Notes: a model not told the origin generated them from the letters alone. DNA of 64,000 nucleotides from an uncultured Bacteroidota bacterium (GCA_902826215.1 CADEDY010000013.1:18846-82845); one strand, 5' to 3'. Positions 26,340-36,653 are shown, counted from the first letter of the stretch. Program-made: numbers and translations.

Positions 26340-27119
26340 ATGGAACTCAACCTCGCTCTGGTCCAAATGCGGATCGCTCCTTCGGACCCCATCCTGAACA
26401 TGCGACGCATGGAGGAATTCATCAGGAAGGCTAAAGCGAAAGGTGCGGACCTGGTGATACTCCCGTAGGATGTCATCTGCGGGCCGCTGAACGGTCAAAC
26501 AGCGTTCGTGCAACACGCATTGGCGTACTTGGCGCGGATGCAAGTCCTTGCTCACCAGTACAAGGTGGATCTCGTCCCCGGACCCTGGACCGTGGCCGAG
26601 GCAGTCCTGCTCTACAACCAAGCAGTATACCTTGCATCCGATGGATCCGTGATCGGCAGCTACCGCAAGATCAACCTGTGGGAAACGGAGAAAGGGGCGA
26701 TCACCCCGGGACCTGCCGTGTCCGTATTCCCCTCGCGCTTCGGCAAGGTCGGTCTCATCATCTGTTGGGACCTCGCCTTCCCGGCCATGTTCGCTCCGAT
26801 GGTGGCCCAAGGCGTGGAACTCATCGTATCGCCCACCTATTGGTCCTTCCCCCCCCCCCGCGCAACCAGCGTGGAGGATGTACGTGAGGACGAGTTCCTC
26901 CTGATCGATTCGTTGTGCACGGCGCGTGCATTCGAGAACAACGTGCTGCTCGCCTATTGAAACGCTGCAGGCTCCATCGAAGTGAATGGTTCCACCAGCC
27001 TGCTTTCAGGACGTTCGAAGGTCACCAATCCCTTGGACAAAGTGGTAGTGAAGAGTCTTGGGAACAAGGAAGAATCGTTGGTTACGAAAGTGGAACTGAC
27101 CCGCCAAATGCTCCAGTAG
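26340..27119 (+). pseudogene. Carbon-nitrogen hydrolase (nitrilase superfamily) with two in-frame stops
   Basis: Reading from the ATG at 26340 (MELNLALVQMRIAPSDP) gives a nitrilase-type protein of 259 codons, interrupted by TAG at 26466-26468 and TGA at 26958-26960. The frame is otherwise intact. The first stop replaces the residue after ILP, where nitrilases carry the catalytic Glu (ILP-E-D expected), so a single GAG-to-TAG change would explain it. The catalytic Lys (SYRKINLWE) and Cys (LIICWDLAFP) are still present. A run of 11 C bases encodes PPP near 26849-26859. The gene appears recently inactivated unless the stops are sequencing errors or are read through. A start after the first stop (26508) would lack the Glu. 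Confidence 0.8.
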
Positions 27120-27189
27120 AACTGAGCGATGGCCGAGGGTAACGCCTTCAAAAACCATGACCCGTCCATGGTGACAGCACCCAACGCAC

Positions 27190-27226
27190 GAACGCCGGCC
27201 CCAAAAAGGACCGGCGTTCTCTTTCC
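27190..27226. terminator. Hairpin terminator after the broken nitrilase gene
   Basis: GAACGCCGGCCCC, then AAAAA, then GGACCGGCGTTC pairs through an approximately 10-bp stem, followed rightward by TCTCTTT. It lies between convergent nitrilase and typA genes and could serve both. Confidence 0.7.
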
Positions 27227-27237
27227 GTTCGAATGGA

Positions 27238-29061
27238 TCAGATGCTATAGGCCTCGATGGACTTGCCCGCCTTCTTGCGGTCGTTCTCATCGAGCAGGAT
27301 CTTGCGGATGCGCAGGCTCTTGGGGGTCACCTCCAGGTATTCGTCGGCGGCGATGTACTCCATGCATTCTTCGAGCGAGAACTTCACCGCTGGGGCGATG
27401 CTCTCCTTGCTGTCGCTGCCGCTGGCGCGCATATTGGTAAGCTGCTTGCCCTTGAGGACGTTCACCACGAGGTCGTCGGTCTTCGGGTTCTCGCCGATCA
27501 CTTGGCCGCCGTACACGTCTTCGCCTGGATCCACGAAGAACTTACCGCGGTCCTGCAGCTTGTTGATGCTGAAGGCGATGGCGGTGCCGGTGCCTTGGCT
27601 GATGATGCTGGCCGCGCGACGCACGCCGAGCTCGCCCTTATAAGGCTCGTAGCCCTTGAAGCGGTGGGCGATGATCGCCTCCCCTTCGGTAGCGGTGAGC
27701 AACGGGTTGCGCAGGCCGATGATGCCGCGCGCAGGGATGTTGAATTCGATGTGGACACGGTCGCCCTTCAGTTCCACGCTGGTGAGTTCGCCCTTGCGAC
27801 GGCTCACGAGGTCGATGACCTTGCTGCTGAATTCCTCGGGCACTTGCACGGTGAGCATCTCGATCGGTTCGCAACGCTCGCCGTCGATCTCCTTGTAGAT
27901 CACCTGCGGCTGGCCGAGCTGGAACTCGTAGCCTTCGCGGCGCATGGTCTCCACGAGGATGCCGATGTGCAGGATGCCTCGCCCGTACACGAGCAGCTTA
28001 TCGGGGCTGTTGGTCTCCTCCACGCGCATAGCGAGGTTCTTCTCGATCTCCTTGAACAAGCGGTCGCGCAGGTGGCGGCTGGTCACATACTCGCCTTCTT
28101 TGCCGAAGAACGGCGAGGTGTTGATGGTGAAGAGCATGCTCATGGTGGGCTCGTCCACCTTGAAACCGGGCAGGCCTTCCGGGTTCTCGAAGTCGGCCAC
28201 GGTGTCTCCGATGTCGAAGCCTTCCAGACCCATGATCGCGCAGAGCTCGCCGCTGTACAATTCGCGGTCCTTCACCTTCTCCTTGCCGAGGCCTTCGAAG
28301 ACCATCAGTTCGGCCACCTTGCCCTTGGTGATCCGGCCATCGTTCTTCACGAGGCTCACGTTCTGGCCGGACTTGATGGAACCGCGACGCACGCGGCCCA
28401 CGGCGATCCGGCCTTGGAAGCTGCTGTAGTCGAGGCTGGTGATGCGCATCTGCAGGCTGCCTTCCTCCTTCTTCGGCGCTGGGATGTGCTTCAGGATGGT
28501 ATCGAGCAGATAGCTCACGTCCTCGGTCGGGGTCTTCCAATCGGGTCCCATCCAACCTTGCTTGCTGCTGCCGTACACCACGGGGAAGTCGAGCTGGTCT
28601 TCGTTGGCCTCGAGGGTGAACATGAGGTCGAACACCTGCTCGTGCACTTCTTCGGGTGTGCAGTTCGGCTTGTCCACTTTGTTGATCACCACGATCGGCT
28701 TCAGACCCAAGGCGATGGCCTTGCCCAGCACGAACCGGGTCTGCGGCATGGCGCCCTCGAAAGCATCCACCAGCAGGATCACGCCGTCGGCCATGTTGAG
28801 CACGCGCTCCACTTCGCCGCCGAAGTCACTGTGGCCGGGGGTGTCGATCACGTTGATCTTCACATCCTTGTAGCGCACGCTCACGTTCTTGGAGAGGATG
28901 GTGATGCCACGCTCGCGCTCCAGGTCGTTGTTGTCCAGCAGCAGGTCGGCCGTGGCTTGGTTCTCGCGGAACAGCTGGCACTGGTGGAGGATCTTGTCCA
29001 CCAAGGTGGTCTTACCGTGGTCGACGTGGGCGATGATGGCGATGTTGCGTAGCTCGGTCAT
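27238..29061 (-). CDS. typA: GTP-binding translational regulator TypA/BipA
   Basis: A 607-aa ribosome-associated GTPase of the elongation-factor superfamily. It acts in ribosome assembly and stress adaptation. GTPase motifs are in order: [10 protein letters not shown] (P-loop, residues 11-20), RERGITI (switch I), [10 protein letters not shown] (switch II) and [10 protein letters not shown] (base recognition). The EF-Tu domain-2-like barrel, the EF-G III/V-like domains and the BipA-specific C-terminal domain follow ([37 protein letters not shown]). The length is standard. A TACCTTTG box 28 bases upstream is a likely promoter. It appears monocistronic. Confidence 0.98.
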   Translation of the reverse strand: MTELRNIAIIAHVDHGKTTLVDKILHQCQLFRENQATADLLLDNNDLERERGITILSKNVSVRYKDVKINVIDTPGHSDFGGEVERVLNMADGVILLVDAFEGAMPQTRFVLGKAIALGLKPIVVINKVDKPNCTPEEVHEQVFDLMFTLEANEDQLDFPVVYGSSKQGWMGPDWKTPTEDVSYLLDTILKHIPAPKKEEGSLQMRITSLDYSSFQGRIAVGRVRRGSIKSGQNVSLVKNDGRITKGKVAELMVFEGLGKEKVKDRELYSGELCAIMGLEGFDIGDTVADFENPEGLPGFKVDEPTMSMLFTINTSPFFGKEGEYVTSRHLRDRLFKEIEKNLAMRVEETNSPDKLLVYGRGILHIGILVETMRREGYEFQLGQPQVIYKEIDGERCEPIEMLTVQVPEEFSSKVIDLVSRRKGELTSVELKGDRVHIEFNIPARGIIGLRNPLLTATEGEAIIAHRFKGYEPYKGELGVRRAASIISQGTGTAIAFSINKLQDRGKFFVDPGEDVYGGQVIGENPKTDDLVVNVLKGKQLTNMRASGSDSKESIAPAVKFSLEECMEYIAADEYLEVTPKSLRIRKILLDENDRKKAGKSIEAYSI

Positions 29062-29089
29062 TTGCGCTATGGGGTCCTGAAAAGGCCCG

Positions 29090-29097
29090 CAAAGGTA
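29090..29097 (-). promoter_or_regulatory. -7 box for typA
   Basis: Read leftward the sequence is TACCTTTG, an exact TAnnTTTG match, 29-36 bases before the typA ATG. Confidence 0.6.
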
Positions 29098-29165
29098 GGC
29101 TTTCTATACCGATCTGGATACGTGCACTATCTTCGCGGCCCCATTGGCCCATTTCCGTGGGAAAT

Positions 29166-29239
29166 GGCCCCGTAGTTCAACTGGATAGAATGGCAGATTC
29201 CGGTTCTGTTGGTTAGAGGTTCGAATCCTCTCGGGGTCA
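29166..29239 (+). tRNA. tRNA-Arg (anticodon CCG)
   Basis: A 74-base cloverleaf. The acceptor arm GGCCCCG pairs with CGGGGTC (one G-U). The anticodon stem GCAGA/TCTGT closes the loop TTCCGGT with anticodon CCG, which reads CGG arginine codons. The T arm is AGAGG-TTCGAAT-CCTCT. CCA is not encoded. A hairpin terminator follows six bases downstream. Confidence 0.95.
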
Positions 29240-29244
29240 CTTGA

Positions 29245-29271
29245 GCGGCGCGAAAGCGCCGCTTTTGCTTT
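29245..29271 (+). terminator. Rho-independent terminator after tRNA-Arg
   Basis: GCGGCGC-GAAA-GCGCCGC is a perfect 7-bp stem with a GNRA-type loop, followed by TTTTGCTTT. Confidence 0.9.
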
Positions 29272-29315
29272 GGTACAGGTGGGCCTGTGCACGCTCACAA
29301 AGGTGTGGTCCTTGA

Positions 29316-30071
29316 TCACTTCCGCACCCTGAGGTACACCACCAGATCATCCCACGTGGGCAAGGCTGCCACGATGATCAGCACCAAGGCCAGTGGAAGG
29401 CTGAAGATGTAGCCGAAGAACTTGAAGCCTAAGGCACCGCTGACACCGCCAACGAAGAAGGACACGAAGAGGATCATCAAGGTGCGCAACCGCTCGAGGT
29501 CGGCTCCTACTCTAGGTAGTCCGCTCCGAGAGGGTGCATTCCAATAGGCCATGCGACCAAGTTGGATCCCAAGGTCAGTGATGATGCCGGTGACGTGCGT
29601 GGTGCGGATGACGGCGTTGGACAACTTGGTGATCACCGCGTTCTGCAGCCCCATCATGAAGCTGAGCAACATCACCAGTCCGGTAATGACCCAATCGCCG
29701 TGGTGACCCTCCCGCGCACCCACCACGCCGAACACCAGCAACAAGGTGGCTTCGAGCAACAGTGGCAACGCATACTCGCTGTGCATGTGCCGGCGTCGCG
29801 AGAAGTTGATGAGGATGGCCGAGCATGCCGCACCGACGAGGAAGGAGAGCACCGCCCCCGCTCCGGTGATGAGGAAGCGGATCTCGCCAACGGCGATGTC
29901 GTCCGCCATGGACGATACGATGCCGGTCATATGCGATGTGTACTGCTTCACGGCCAAGAAACCACCTGCGTTGATGGCACCTGCGACGAAGGCCAGCACA
30001 TAACCGAGTTGACGATCCGCTTCCACCGTGCGTTTCCGTCCAGTGAGCTTGCGGGAGATCCGTCTGAGCAT
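29316..30071 (-). CDS. DUF1275 (YoaK-type) membrane protein
   Basis: A 251-aa integral membrane protein with about six helices. The family signature is at the N-terminus (LAFVAGAINAGGFLAVKQYTSHMTG). The second hallmark is MMGLQNAVITKLSNAVIRTTHVTGIITDLG (residues about 143-172). The remaining helices include ALPLLLEATLLLVFGVVGA and IFSLPLALVLIIVAALPTW. The family is widespread, with a proposed but unproven transport role. The basic N-terminus (LRRISRKLTGRKR) should face the cytoplasm. It is convergent with the tRNA-Arg and divergent from the S4-domain gene. Confidence 0.88.
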   Translation of the reverse strand: MLRRISRKLTGRKRTVEADRQLGYVLAFVAGAINAGGFLAVKQYTSHMTGIVSSMADDIAVGEIRFLITGAGAVLSFLVGAACSAILINFSRRRHMHSEYALPLLLEATLLLVFGVVGAREGHHGDWVITGLVMLLSFMMGLQNAVITKLSNAVIRTTHVTGIITDLGIQLGRMAYWNAPSRSGLPRVGADLERLRTLMILFVSFFVGGVSGALGFKFFGYIFSLPLALVLIIVAALPTWDDLVVYLRVRK

Positions 30072-30250
30072 GGTGCGTGTCGATCACAAGGAGACGAGGA
30101 CGTCGGGTACGGACATCGGTCAAGATCGGGATCAGCCTCAAAGGTCGCATAGTACTCGGCACTTGGCAAAGGAGCAGATCAGCAATGGCAGATAACTTGG
30201 TCGCCAGCAACGTGCTGCATTCTCCGACCAAGGAGGCATTCCATGACCAC

Positions 30251-30634
30251 ATGAGCATTCAACCTCCAATGCGCATCGACAAATTCCTCTGGTGCATCCG
30301 CCTCTTCAAAACGCGCAGCCTCGCTACCGATGCCGTAAAGCGCGAGCAGGTCCGGATCAACGAGCGCACGGTGAAGGCCTCTGCGGAAGTGAAGCCCGGT
30401 GATGTGATCGCCCTGCGCGAACCACCGATCTGGCGCAGCTGGGCGATCGTGGCCCTACCGGTCTCTCGTGTTGGTGCCAAGTTGGTGCCGGAGCTGATCA
30501 CCGAACGCACGGCCTTCGAGGACCTTGAGAAGTTGGAACTCGCACGACTGGCGAAAGCCCAACACCGCATCCCCGGCGAAGGCCGACCCACGAAGCGCGA
30601 CCGACGCGATATGGAACGATTCACCCACGAGTGA
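30251..30634 (+). CDS. S4-domain RNA-binding protein, Hsp15 (HslR)-like
   Basis: A 127-aa protein (start ATG 30251; an ATG six codons later is also plausible). Residues about 7-65 form an S4 RNA-binding domain: MRIDKFLWCIRLFKTRSLAT, VRINERTVKASAEVKPGDVI. A basic tail follows (GRPTKRDRRDMERF). The length and layout match Hsp15, which binds stalled 50S subunits that carry nascent chains and helps recycle them. The Hsp15 assignment is from family resemblance; other short S4 proteins cannot be excluded. Confidence 0.85.
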   Translation: MSIQPPMRIDKFLWCIRLFKTRSLATDAVKREQVRINERTVKASAEVKPGDVIALREPPIWRSWAIVALPVSRVGAKLVPELITERTAFEDLEKLELARLAKAQHRIPGEGRPTKRDRRDMERFTHE

Positions 30635-30726
30635 ACGGCTCATCCCACGCTTAACACTTGTTCGCATACGTTAACGCTGCATCCCGAAAAGTGTGGGATA
30701 GTTTCGGACCACTAAACCGAACCACC

Positions 30727-32280
30727 ATGTTCAAGACCATCCTCCTCATGCCCCTGGCCGCGGTGTTCCAGGGAGGTGTCGCCCAAGAACCGGTCGCACC
30801 ACAAGAACCCGATCAGCGCAAAGTGCGCATCGAGATCGTGACCACCGAGAACGGCGAGACCAAGCGCGTCACCAAGGAGTTCGATGCCTCCAACGAACAA
30901 GAGGTTCAGGATGCCCTGAAGGAACTCGGGGTGCTGGACAACATCAACTTCAATGGCGATGGCGAGAACGTGACCATCGACATCCGGCGATCGGGAGGCG
31001 ATGCGAACGATGACATATTCCTGCACATGGCGCCCATGCCTCCGATGGCGCCCATGGAACCGATGGCACCGATGACACCAATCGCGCGCGGCCTTGCTGC
31101 ATGCGAACCCACAGCCTATCTTGGGGTGAGCACACGTTCAGTGGATGCCGCGCAAGCCAAGGAGTTGAAGCTGCCGGTGAAGGCCGGTGTGCTCGTGGAG
31201 CAGGTGATCGAAGGATCGGCCGCCGAGAAAGCCGGTTTGAAAGAAGGCGATGTGATCACCGAACTGGATGGCAAGGCTGTGACGGCATCGCAGGAACTCA
31301 CCGAGCTGATCCGCGCACAGGATGTGGGCGACAAGGTGAAGTTGACCTGGTACCACGAGGGCAAGAAGAAGAGCGCCAATGTGGAACTCGGCGAGCGCAG
31401 CGCACGCTCCTATTCCTTCGCGTACGGTCCCGAGCACGGCAGCGCCGAGCAGGACTGGGAGAGCTACCTCGGCGATGGCGAATGGACCATGGCCTCGCGT
31501 GCCTTCCTCGGAGTGACGCCCGGCAATGACGATGGACCCGGTGCGGAGATCGGTTCTGTGGAAGAAGGCACCGCGGCCGCCAAGATGGGCTTGCAGGAAG
31601 GAGACCGCATCACCCGCATCGATGACGAGACGATCGAGGATTTCGCTGATCTCTCCGCAACCATCAAGTCGAAGCAACCCGGTGATGAAGTGGCGATCAC
31701 CTTGCAACGCGACGGCGAGCAACTGATCATCGCCGGTGAACTCGGGGAGCGCAGCGTGAACCGCTCCTTCAACTTCGACATGAACGGCGATGAGAGCGAT
31801 GAGGTGCGCGAGCGCTTGCTTCAATTCAAAGGGCTGGCGCCTGAGGATCGGGAAGAACTGCGCCGTGATATGGACGAGCTGCGCAGGGAAATGAGCGACC
31901 TGCGCCGCGAGCTCGGCACCGAGCTGCGCACCGAGACCCGCATCACCATCGAGTCGATGCCCCTGAGTGCCGACGAGAAAGCACTGCTGAAGAGCAAGGG
32001 CGTGGAGCACTTGGATGCGACCTTGAAGGTGGGCGACATGCGCGTGTTCCCCAACCCGAGCAACGGTTTCTTCCGCATCCAGTTCGATGTACCGAACAGC
32101 GGCGACCTCTTCGTGAATGTGCACGATGCCAGTGGCGAGAAGGTCTACGAGGAACGCATCACCGGTTTCAAAGGACGCTACGAACGCACCCTCGACCTCA
32201 CCGACAAGGCCACCGGCACCTACTACTTGGTGATCGACCAGAACGGCAAGAGCACGGCGCAGAAGTTGGTGAAGCAGTAG
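30727..32280 (+). CDS. Secreted double-PDZ protein with T9SS sorting domain
   Basis: A 517-aa protein (start 30727, MFKTILLMPLAAVFQGGVAQ signal peptide). After a short acidic region (LGVLDNINFNGDGEN) comes a Met/Pro-rich string (APMPPMAPMEPMAPMTP, residues about 100-120). Two PDZ domains follow: YLGVSTRSVDAAQAKELKLP...GLKEGDVITELDG and FLGVTPGNDDGPGAEIGSV...GLQEGDRITRIDD. Then comes a charged coiled coil (LRRDMDELRREMSDLRRELG, residues about 375-410) and a T9SS sorting domain (VFPNPSNGFFRIQFDVP ... GTYYLVI). No protease domain is present, so it is a PDZ adaptor-type surface or periplasmic protein rather than an HtrA enzyme. Partner unknown. Confidence 0.88.
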   Translation: MFKTILLMPLAAVFQGGVAQEPVAPQEPDQRKVRIEIVTTENGETKRVTKEFDASNEQEVQDALKELGVLDNINFNGDGENVTIDIRRSGGDANDDIFLHMAPMPPMAPMEPMAPMTPIARGLAACEPTAYLGVSTRSVDAAQAKELKLPVKAGVLVEQVIEGSAAEKAGLKEGDVITELDGKAVTASQELTELIRAQDVGDKVKLTWYHEGKKKSANVELGERSARSYSFAYGPEHGSAEQDWESYLGDGEWTMASRAFLGVTPGNDDGPGAEIGSVEEGTAAAKMGLQEGDRITRIDDETIEDFADLSATIKSKQPGDEVAITLQRDGEQLIIAGELGERSVNRSFNFDMNGDESDEVRERLLQFKGLAPEDREELRRDMDELRREMSDLRRELGTELRTETRITIESMPLSADEKALLKSKGVEHLDATLKVGDMRVFPNPSNGFFRIQFDVPNSGDLFVNVHDASGEKVYEERITGFKGRYERTLDLTDKATGTYYLVIDQNGKSTAQKLVKQ

Positions 32281-32373
32281 ATCACCGAACACGGATCGTT
32301 TTGTTGTGAAAGGAGTGTCGTGGGTGCGAGAGCATCACCGGCACTCCTTACTCTTTTGCACCTTTACGGCACC

Positions 32374-32748
32374 ATGAAGATCCTCATCAACCTCATCATC
32401 TCCGCGATCGCGGTGCTCCTCACCGACCTCTTGCTCCCGGGCGTCAGCCTCGGTGATCTCGGCGAAACGAATGGTCTGATCACCGCCCTGCTCACCGCTG
32501 CCGTGCTAGGTCTGTTGAATGCGGTGCTCAAGCCCATCCTCATCTTCTTCACCTTACCGGTGACCGTGGTGACCTTGGGCCTCTTCCTATTGGTGATCAA
32601 CGCCGTGATCGTGCTTATCGCTGCTCTGCTCGTTCCGGGCTTCACGGTGGACAGCTTCTGGTGGGCACTCGGCTTCAGCTTGGTGCTCTCGATCGTGCAG
32701 GGGATCCTGAATGCCTTCGACGGTGGTAAGCAGCGCGAGGCGCGGTGA
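32374..32748 (+). CDS. Small phage-holin-IV-type membrane protein (DUF360-like)
   Basis: A 124-aa protein with four hydrophobic helices: ILINLIISAIAVLLTDLLLPG; LITALLTAAVLGLLNAVLKPIL; TLPVTVVTLGLFLLVINAVIVL; and FWWALGFSLVLSIVQGILNAF. The NAVLKP motif in helix 2 and the PVTVVTLGLFLLVINA segment are characteristic of the membrane family annotated as phage holin superfamily IV/YvlD. Despite the name it is usually chromosomal and not part of a phage. No phage genes are nearby. The start is at 32374; a longer frame adds non-conserved residues. Confidence 0.9.
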   Translation: MKILINLIISAIAVLLTDLLLPGVSLGDLGETNGLITALLTAAVLGLLNAVLKPILIFFTLPVTVVTLGLFLLVINAVIVLIAALLVPGFTVDSFWWALGFSLVLSIVQGILNAFDGGKQREAR

Positions 32749-32754
32749 GGTAGG

Positions 32755-32860
32755 CTCAACCGGCAGGTGGCAGATGCCGGAGGCAAATGCCTAGTGCCCT
32801 TGCTCTTGCCTCCTGCTCTTGCTCTTGCTCCTACTCTGCACCTACCCCCTGCTCAGTTAT
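32755..32860. repeat. Low-complexity repeat DNA between two gene ends
   Basis: Runs of the GCTCTTGCTCC / GGCAGATGCCGGAGG type fill the gap between the holin-like gene and the convergent AIM24 gene. They resemble the CTGGC-rich inverted repeat inside dnaE at 13689-13768 in style but are not the same sequence. No coding frame is evident. Confidence 0.5.
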
Positions 32861-33653
32861 CCCCATCCAGCAATCTGCCCAATCCTCCGAGGATACTTCC
32901 CTCTTCTTTGCCTTTGCCGCCGGCGCGCGGCGCAGCAGCGATGATGTTATCCGCCAAGCGACTGAACGGTAGGCTCTGGATCCAGACGTGACCCGGTCCG
33001 CGCAGGTGTGCGAGGAAGAGGCCTTCGCCGCCGAAGATCGTGTTCTTGATGCCGCCGATGAGCTTGATGTCGTAATCGATGGTCTGCGTCATGGCCACGA
33101 GGCAGCCGGTATCCACGCGGAGCGTTTCGCCCGGGGCGAGTTCCTTTTGCACCGTGGTGCCTCCGGCATGGATGTATACCTGGCCATCGCCTTCGAGCTT
33201 CTGCATGATGAAGCCTTCGCCGCCGAAGAGACCAACGCCCAGGCGCTTCTGGAAGGCGATGCCGATGCTGACACCCTTCGCAGCGCAGAGAAAGCTATCC
33301 TTCTGGCAGATGAGTTTGCCCTGATAGTCCAGCAGATCCAACGGCATGATCTTGCCGGGATACGATGCCGCGAACCACACCGTGCGGCGCGCCGATGAGA
33401 CGTTGGTGTAGGTGGTCATGAACAGGCTCTCCCCGGTAAGCACCCGCTTGCCCGCGCCCAACAGCTTGTCCATGAAGCCTTGCTCCCTTCCATCGCCGCT
33501 GCCGAAAATGGTCTTCATCTCGATGCCATCGTCCATCATCATCATCGTGCCCGCCTCGGCGATAACGGTCTCCTGCGGGTCCAGCGTGATCTCCACGCAT
33601 TGCATATCGTCACCGACGATGCAGTGATCCAGTTCGTGTGCTTGACGGCTCAT
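32853..33653 (-). CDS. AIM24 / TIGR00266 family protein
   Basis: A 266-aa protein (start 33653, [18 protein letters not shown]). It matches the AIM24 family: [59 protein letters not shown] and [20 protein letters not shown]. The tandem glycine-rich beta-strands are characteristic. The family name comes from a yeast mitochondrial protein. In bacteria the proteins are cytosolic and functionally uncharacterised. A glycine-rich tail ([17 protein letters not shown]) ends the protein. It is convergent with the holin-like gene and divergent from the E1 dehydrogenase. Confidence 0.9.
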   Translation of the reverse strand: MSRQAHELDHCIVGDDMQCVEITLDPQETVIAEAGTMMMMDDGIEMKTIFGSGDGREQGFMDKLLGAGKRVLTGESLFMTTYTNVSSARRTVWFAASYPGKIMPLDLLDYQGKLICQKDSFLCAAKGVSIGIAFQKRLGVGLFGGEGFIMQKLEGDGQVYIHAGGTTVQKELAPGETLRVDTGCLVAMTQTIDYDIKLIGGIKNTIFGGEGLFLAHLRGPGHVWIQSLPFSRLADNIIAAAPRAGGKGKEEGSILGGLGRLLDGDN

Positions 33654-33818
33654 GGCAACAAGGATTCGGTTGCTCAAAGAAATGTCCACCAGCGGTTTCC
33701 ACTTTCTGGATCCGGATGAACGCCACACGGACGACTGGCAGCGGTCCGATGAACGGATGAGCGGAGCCGACTTGCCGCAGGAACGTAACTTGCTCCTCCA
33801 AATCCAGTGACCGTACGC

Positions 33819-35933
33819 ATGTCCCTCACCGCCACACAGAAAGGAACGCCTACAAGCCGCACACCCGACCAGGAAACCCTCCTCAAGACGTGGGAACTGA
33901 TGTGCACGGCCAAGGCGATGACCGAGTTGTACGAGGCGAACGCCAAGCTTACCGCGAAGTATGTGCATGCCACCAGCCGCGGTCATGAGGCCATTCAACT
34001 CGCGCTCGGCCTGCAATTGAAGCCCCAGGATTTCGTTGCGCCCTATTACCGCGATGACAGCATCCTGCTCGGTATCGGCATGGAGCCCTATGAACTGATG
34101 TTGCAGTTGCTAGCGAAGCGGGACGACCCCTTCAGCGGAGGGCGCACCTACTACGGGCACCCGAGCTTGAAGCGCGAGGGCATGCCACGCATACCGCACC
34201 AGAGCAGCGCCACAGGCATGCAGGCGATCCCTACAACGGGCATCGCACTCGGCCTGTGGTACAAGGAACAAGCAGGCATTGCGCACGACTACAACGGGGC
34301 CATCGGGGATGAAGCTCCGATCGTGGTCTGTTCCTTGGGCGATGCATCGATCACCGAGGGAGAAGTGGCGGAAGCGTTCCAGATGGCGGTACTGAAGAAG
34401 TTGCCGATCATCTACCTGGTGCAGGACAACGAATGGGACATCAGCGCAAGTGCCGATGAGATCCGTGTAGGCGATGCAAGCGATTATGCGAAAGGCTTCA
34501 AAGGTTTGGAGGTTCGTCAAGTGGATGGCGCGGACCTCCTCGCCAGCTACGCGGTATTGCAAGAGGTGATCGCTACCGTGCGCAAGGAGCGCCGGCCTTT
34601 CTTGGTGCATGCCAAGGTGCCCTTGCTCAACCACCACACGAGCGGTGTGCGCATGGAATTCTACCGCAGCGCCGAGAACCTCGCCGAACACAAGAAGCGC
34701 GATCCGTTCCCGCGATTCCTGCAACAGTTGTTGGATCAACGGATCCAACTCGATGGACTGAAGCAGTTGGAGCAGAAGGCCATCGCCCGCGTGAAAGCGG
34801 ACTTCGATCGCGCATGCGCCGCCGAGGACCCAACGCCCGAGGATCTGACGACGCACATGTTCGCACCAACACCTATCACGGAGGAAAAAGGTGAGCGTTC
34901 CCCTTCGGACCGTGAACCCACGGTGATGGTGGACAGTGCGCTCTTCGCCATCCGCGAGTTGATGCAAGAGGATCCGCGCTGCCTTCTCTATGGGCAGGAT
35001 GTGGGTGCACGTCTCGGCGGTGTGTTCCGCGAGGCCGCAACATTGGCACGTGACTTCGGTGGTCACCGCGTATTCAATACCCCGATACAAGAAGCCTTCA
35101 TCATCGGGAGCACTGTTGGTATGAGCGCCGCAGGTTTGAAGCCCATCGTGGAGGTGCAGTTCGCCGATTACATCTGGCCGGGCTTGAACCAGCTCTTCAC
35201 TGAAGTGGCGCGCTCATGCTACCTCACGGTGGGCAAATTCCCGGTGGGTTGCATACTGCGTGTGCCCATCGGCGCATACGGTAGCGGTGGTCCCTACCAC
35301 AGCAGCAGTGTGGAAAGCGTGCTCTGCAACATCAAGGGCATCAAGATCGCCTACCCCAGTACCGGAGCGGATCTGAAAGGACTGATCAAGGCTGCGTACC
35401 ACGATCCCAATCCGGTGGTGATGCTGGAGCACAAAGGTCTCTACTGGAGCAAATTGAAAGGCACCGAGGATGCCAAGACCATCGAACCTTCCGCGGATTA
35501 TGTGATCCCGTTCGGCAGGGCGCGTATCGTGCAAGAAGCCGATCCTGCTTCGGTTGACAACGGACAAGCAGCCGTGGTGGTGACCTATGGCATGGGTGTC
35601 TACTGGGCCAAGGCGGCTGCGAAGAACTACCCCGGTCGCATCACCATCATCGACCTGCGCACCTTGGTCCCGTTGGATGAAGAGACGGTGATGAACGCAG
35701 CCCGATCCCATGGCCGTTGTTTGGTGGTTACGGAAGAGCAACTCACGAATTCCTTCGCACAAGCCCTTGCCGCGCGCATCAGTGATGCCTGTTTCGAGAA
35801 GCTTGATGCACCCGTGCGTAGCATCGGCGCTGTGGACATGCCTGCCATTCCACTGAACAGCACCCTGGAAGCCACCATGATCCCGAGTGCGGAAAAGGTG
35901 ACCACAGCGATCGACGAACTCCTTGCATACTGA
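33819..35933 (+). CDS. Thiamine-diphosphate dehydrogenase E1, alpha and beta subunits fused
   Basis: A 704-aa protein joining E1-alpha (residues about 15-345) and E1-beta (about 365-700) of the 2-oxo-acid dehydrogenase family. The alpha part has [15 protein letters not shown] and the ThDP/Mg motif region [17 protein letters not shown] ... DNEWDIS. The beta part has [21 protein letters not shown] and [18 protein letters not shown]. The nearest relatives are branched-chain 2-oxo-acid (2-oxoisovalerate) E1 enzymes, although the exact oxo-acid cannot be fixed from sequence. The ATG at 33819 is preferred over a GTG four codons earlier. No E2 or E3 gene is adjacent. The next gene begins two bases after its stop. 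Confidence 0.9.
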   Translation: MSLTATQKGTPTSRTPDQETLLKTWELMCTAKAMTELYEANAKLTAKYVHATSRGHEAIQLALGLQLKPQDFVAPYYRDDSILLGIGMEPYELMLQLLAKRDDPFSGGRTYYGHPSLKREGMPRIPHQSSATGMQAIPTTGIALGLWYKEQAGIAHDYNGAIGDEAPIVVCSLGDASITEGEVAEAFQMAVLKKLPIIYLVQDNEWDISASADEIRVGDASDYAKGFKGLEVRQVDGADLLASYAVLQEVIATVRKERRPFLVHAKVPLLNHHTSGVRMEFYRSAENLAEHKKRDPFPRFLQQLLDQRIQLDGLKQLEQKAIARVKADFDRACAAEDPTPEDLTTHMFAPTPITEEKGERSPSDREPTVMVDSALFAIRELMQEDPRCLLYGQDVGARLGGVFREAATLARDFGGHRVFNTPIQEAFIIGSTVGMSAAGLKPIVEVQFADYIWPGLNQLFTEVARSCYLTVGKFPVGCILRVPIGAYGSGGPYHSSSVESVLCNIKGIKIAYPSTGADLKGLIKAAYHDPNPVVMLEHKGLYWSKLKGTEDAKTIEPSADYVIPFGRARIVQEADPASVDNGQAAVVVTYGMGVYWAKAAAKNYPGRITIIDLRTLVPLDEETVMNAARSHGRCLVVTEEQLTNSFAQALAARISDACFEKLDAPVRSIGAVDMPAIPLNSTLEATMIPSAEKVTTAIDELLAY

Positions 35934-35935
35934 CC

Positions 35936-36580
35936 GTGACCGAACGACACCTCAAGGTCCAACGCACCGCGCGCTATCACCAACTCGGTGATCCCGCCAC
36001 GGCGCGTGCCATCTGGATAGTGGTGCATGGCTACGGTCAACTGGCCCGCTTCTTCTTGAACAGCTTCAACGAGCTGGCGAACGATCGATTGATCGTTGCA
36101 CCTGAAGGTCTTTCCCGGTTCTACACGGATGCCGCCCATCAGCGCGTAGGTGCCACCTGGATGACGCGCGAGGATCGGGAAGAGGAGATCGCCGACCACG
36201 TCGCCTACCTTGATGCGTTGCACGGGCTGTTGATGCTGGAGGTCGGGAACAAACCGTTGCATGTGCTTGGTTTCTCGCAAGGCGTCGCCACCGTATCCCG
36301 CTGGATCGCAATGGGTAAAGCACGACCTGCACGGATCGTTCTGTGGGGTGGTAGCCTCCCGCCGGAATTGACCGCAGCGCAACTGCAACTGGCCTTCTCC
36401 GAGTGCGCAGTGGATCTCGTCCATGGCAAACAGGATGAACTGGTACCGGAAGCTGCCTTCCGCAACAACGAAGAGCGGTTGCGCCTTGCCGGGATCACCA
36501 GCCGCAGCTTGGTATTTCCCGGTGGACACACACTGGATCCCGTGATCCTCGGTCGTTGCTTCAACAGTGCGGGCGCTTAG
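35936..36580 (+). CDS. Alpha/beta-hydrolase (carboxylesterase/phospholipase type)
   Basis: A 214-aa hydrolase starting at a GTG two bases after the E1 stop codon. The fold shows IWIVVHGYGQLA (oxyanion region), the nucleophile elbow GFSQGVA (Ser), an acid in VHGKQDELVPE and the His in FPGGHTLD. It is the size of small carboxylesterases of the EstB/phospholipase group. The tight spacing implies co-transcription with the E1 gene, although a metabolic link is not obvious. No signal peptide, so it is cytosolic. Confidence 0.85.
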   Translation: MTERHLKVQRTARYHQLGDPATARAIWIVVHGYGQLARFFLNSFNELANDRLIVAPEGLSRFYTDAAHQRVGATWMTREDREEEIADHVAYLDALHGLLMLEVGNKPLHVLGFSQGVATVSRWIAMGKARPARIVLWGGSLPPELTAAQLQLAFSECAVDLVHGKQDELVPEAAFRNNEERLRLAGITSRSLVFPGGHTLDPVILGRCFNSAGA

Positions 36581-36653
36581 GAAAACCATCTGAAGAGATA
36601 AAGTGACCTCGATACGGATCCGATCCTTCTAGATTCGCTTCAAACCAAAGCCC

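Noticed and set aside
27502..29052. A 516-codon open frame on the plus strand opposite typA
   Set aside because: It is the antisense shadow of the strongly conserved typA frame. Its translation is rich in His, Ala, Leu and Val with no family motifs, as expected for antisense of GC-rich coding DNA.
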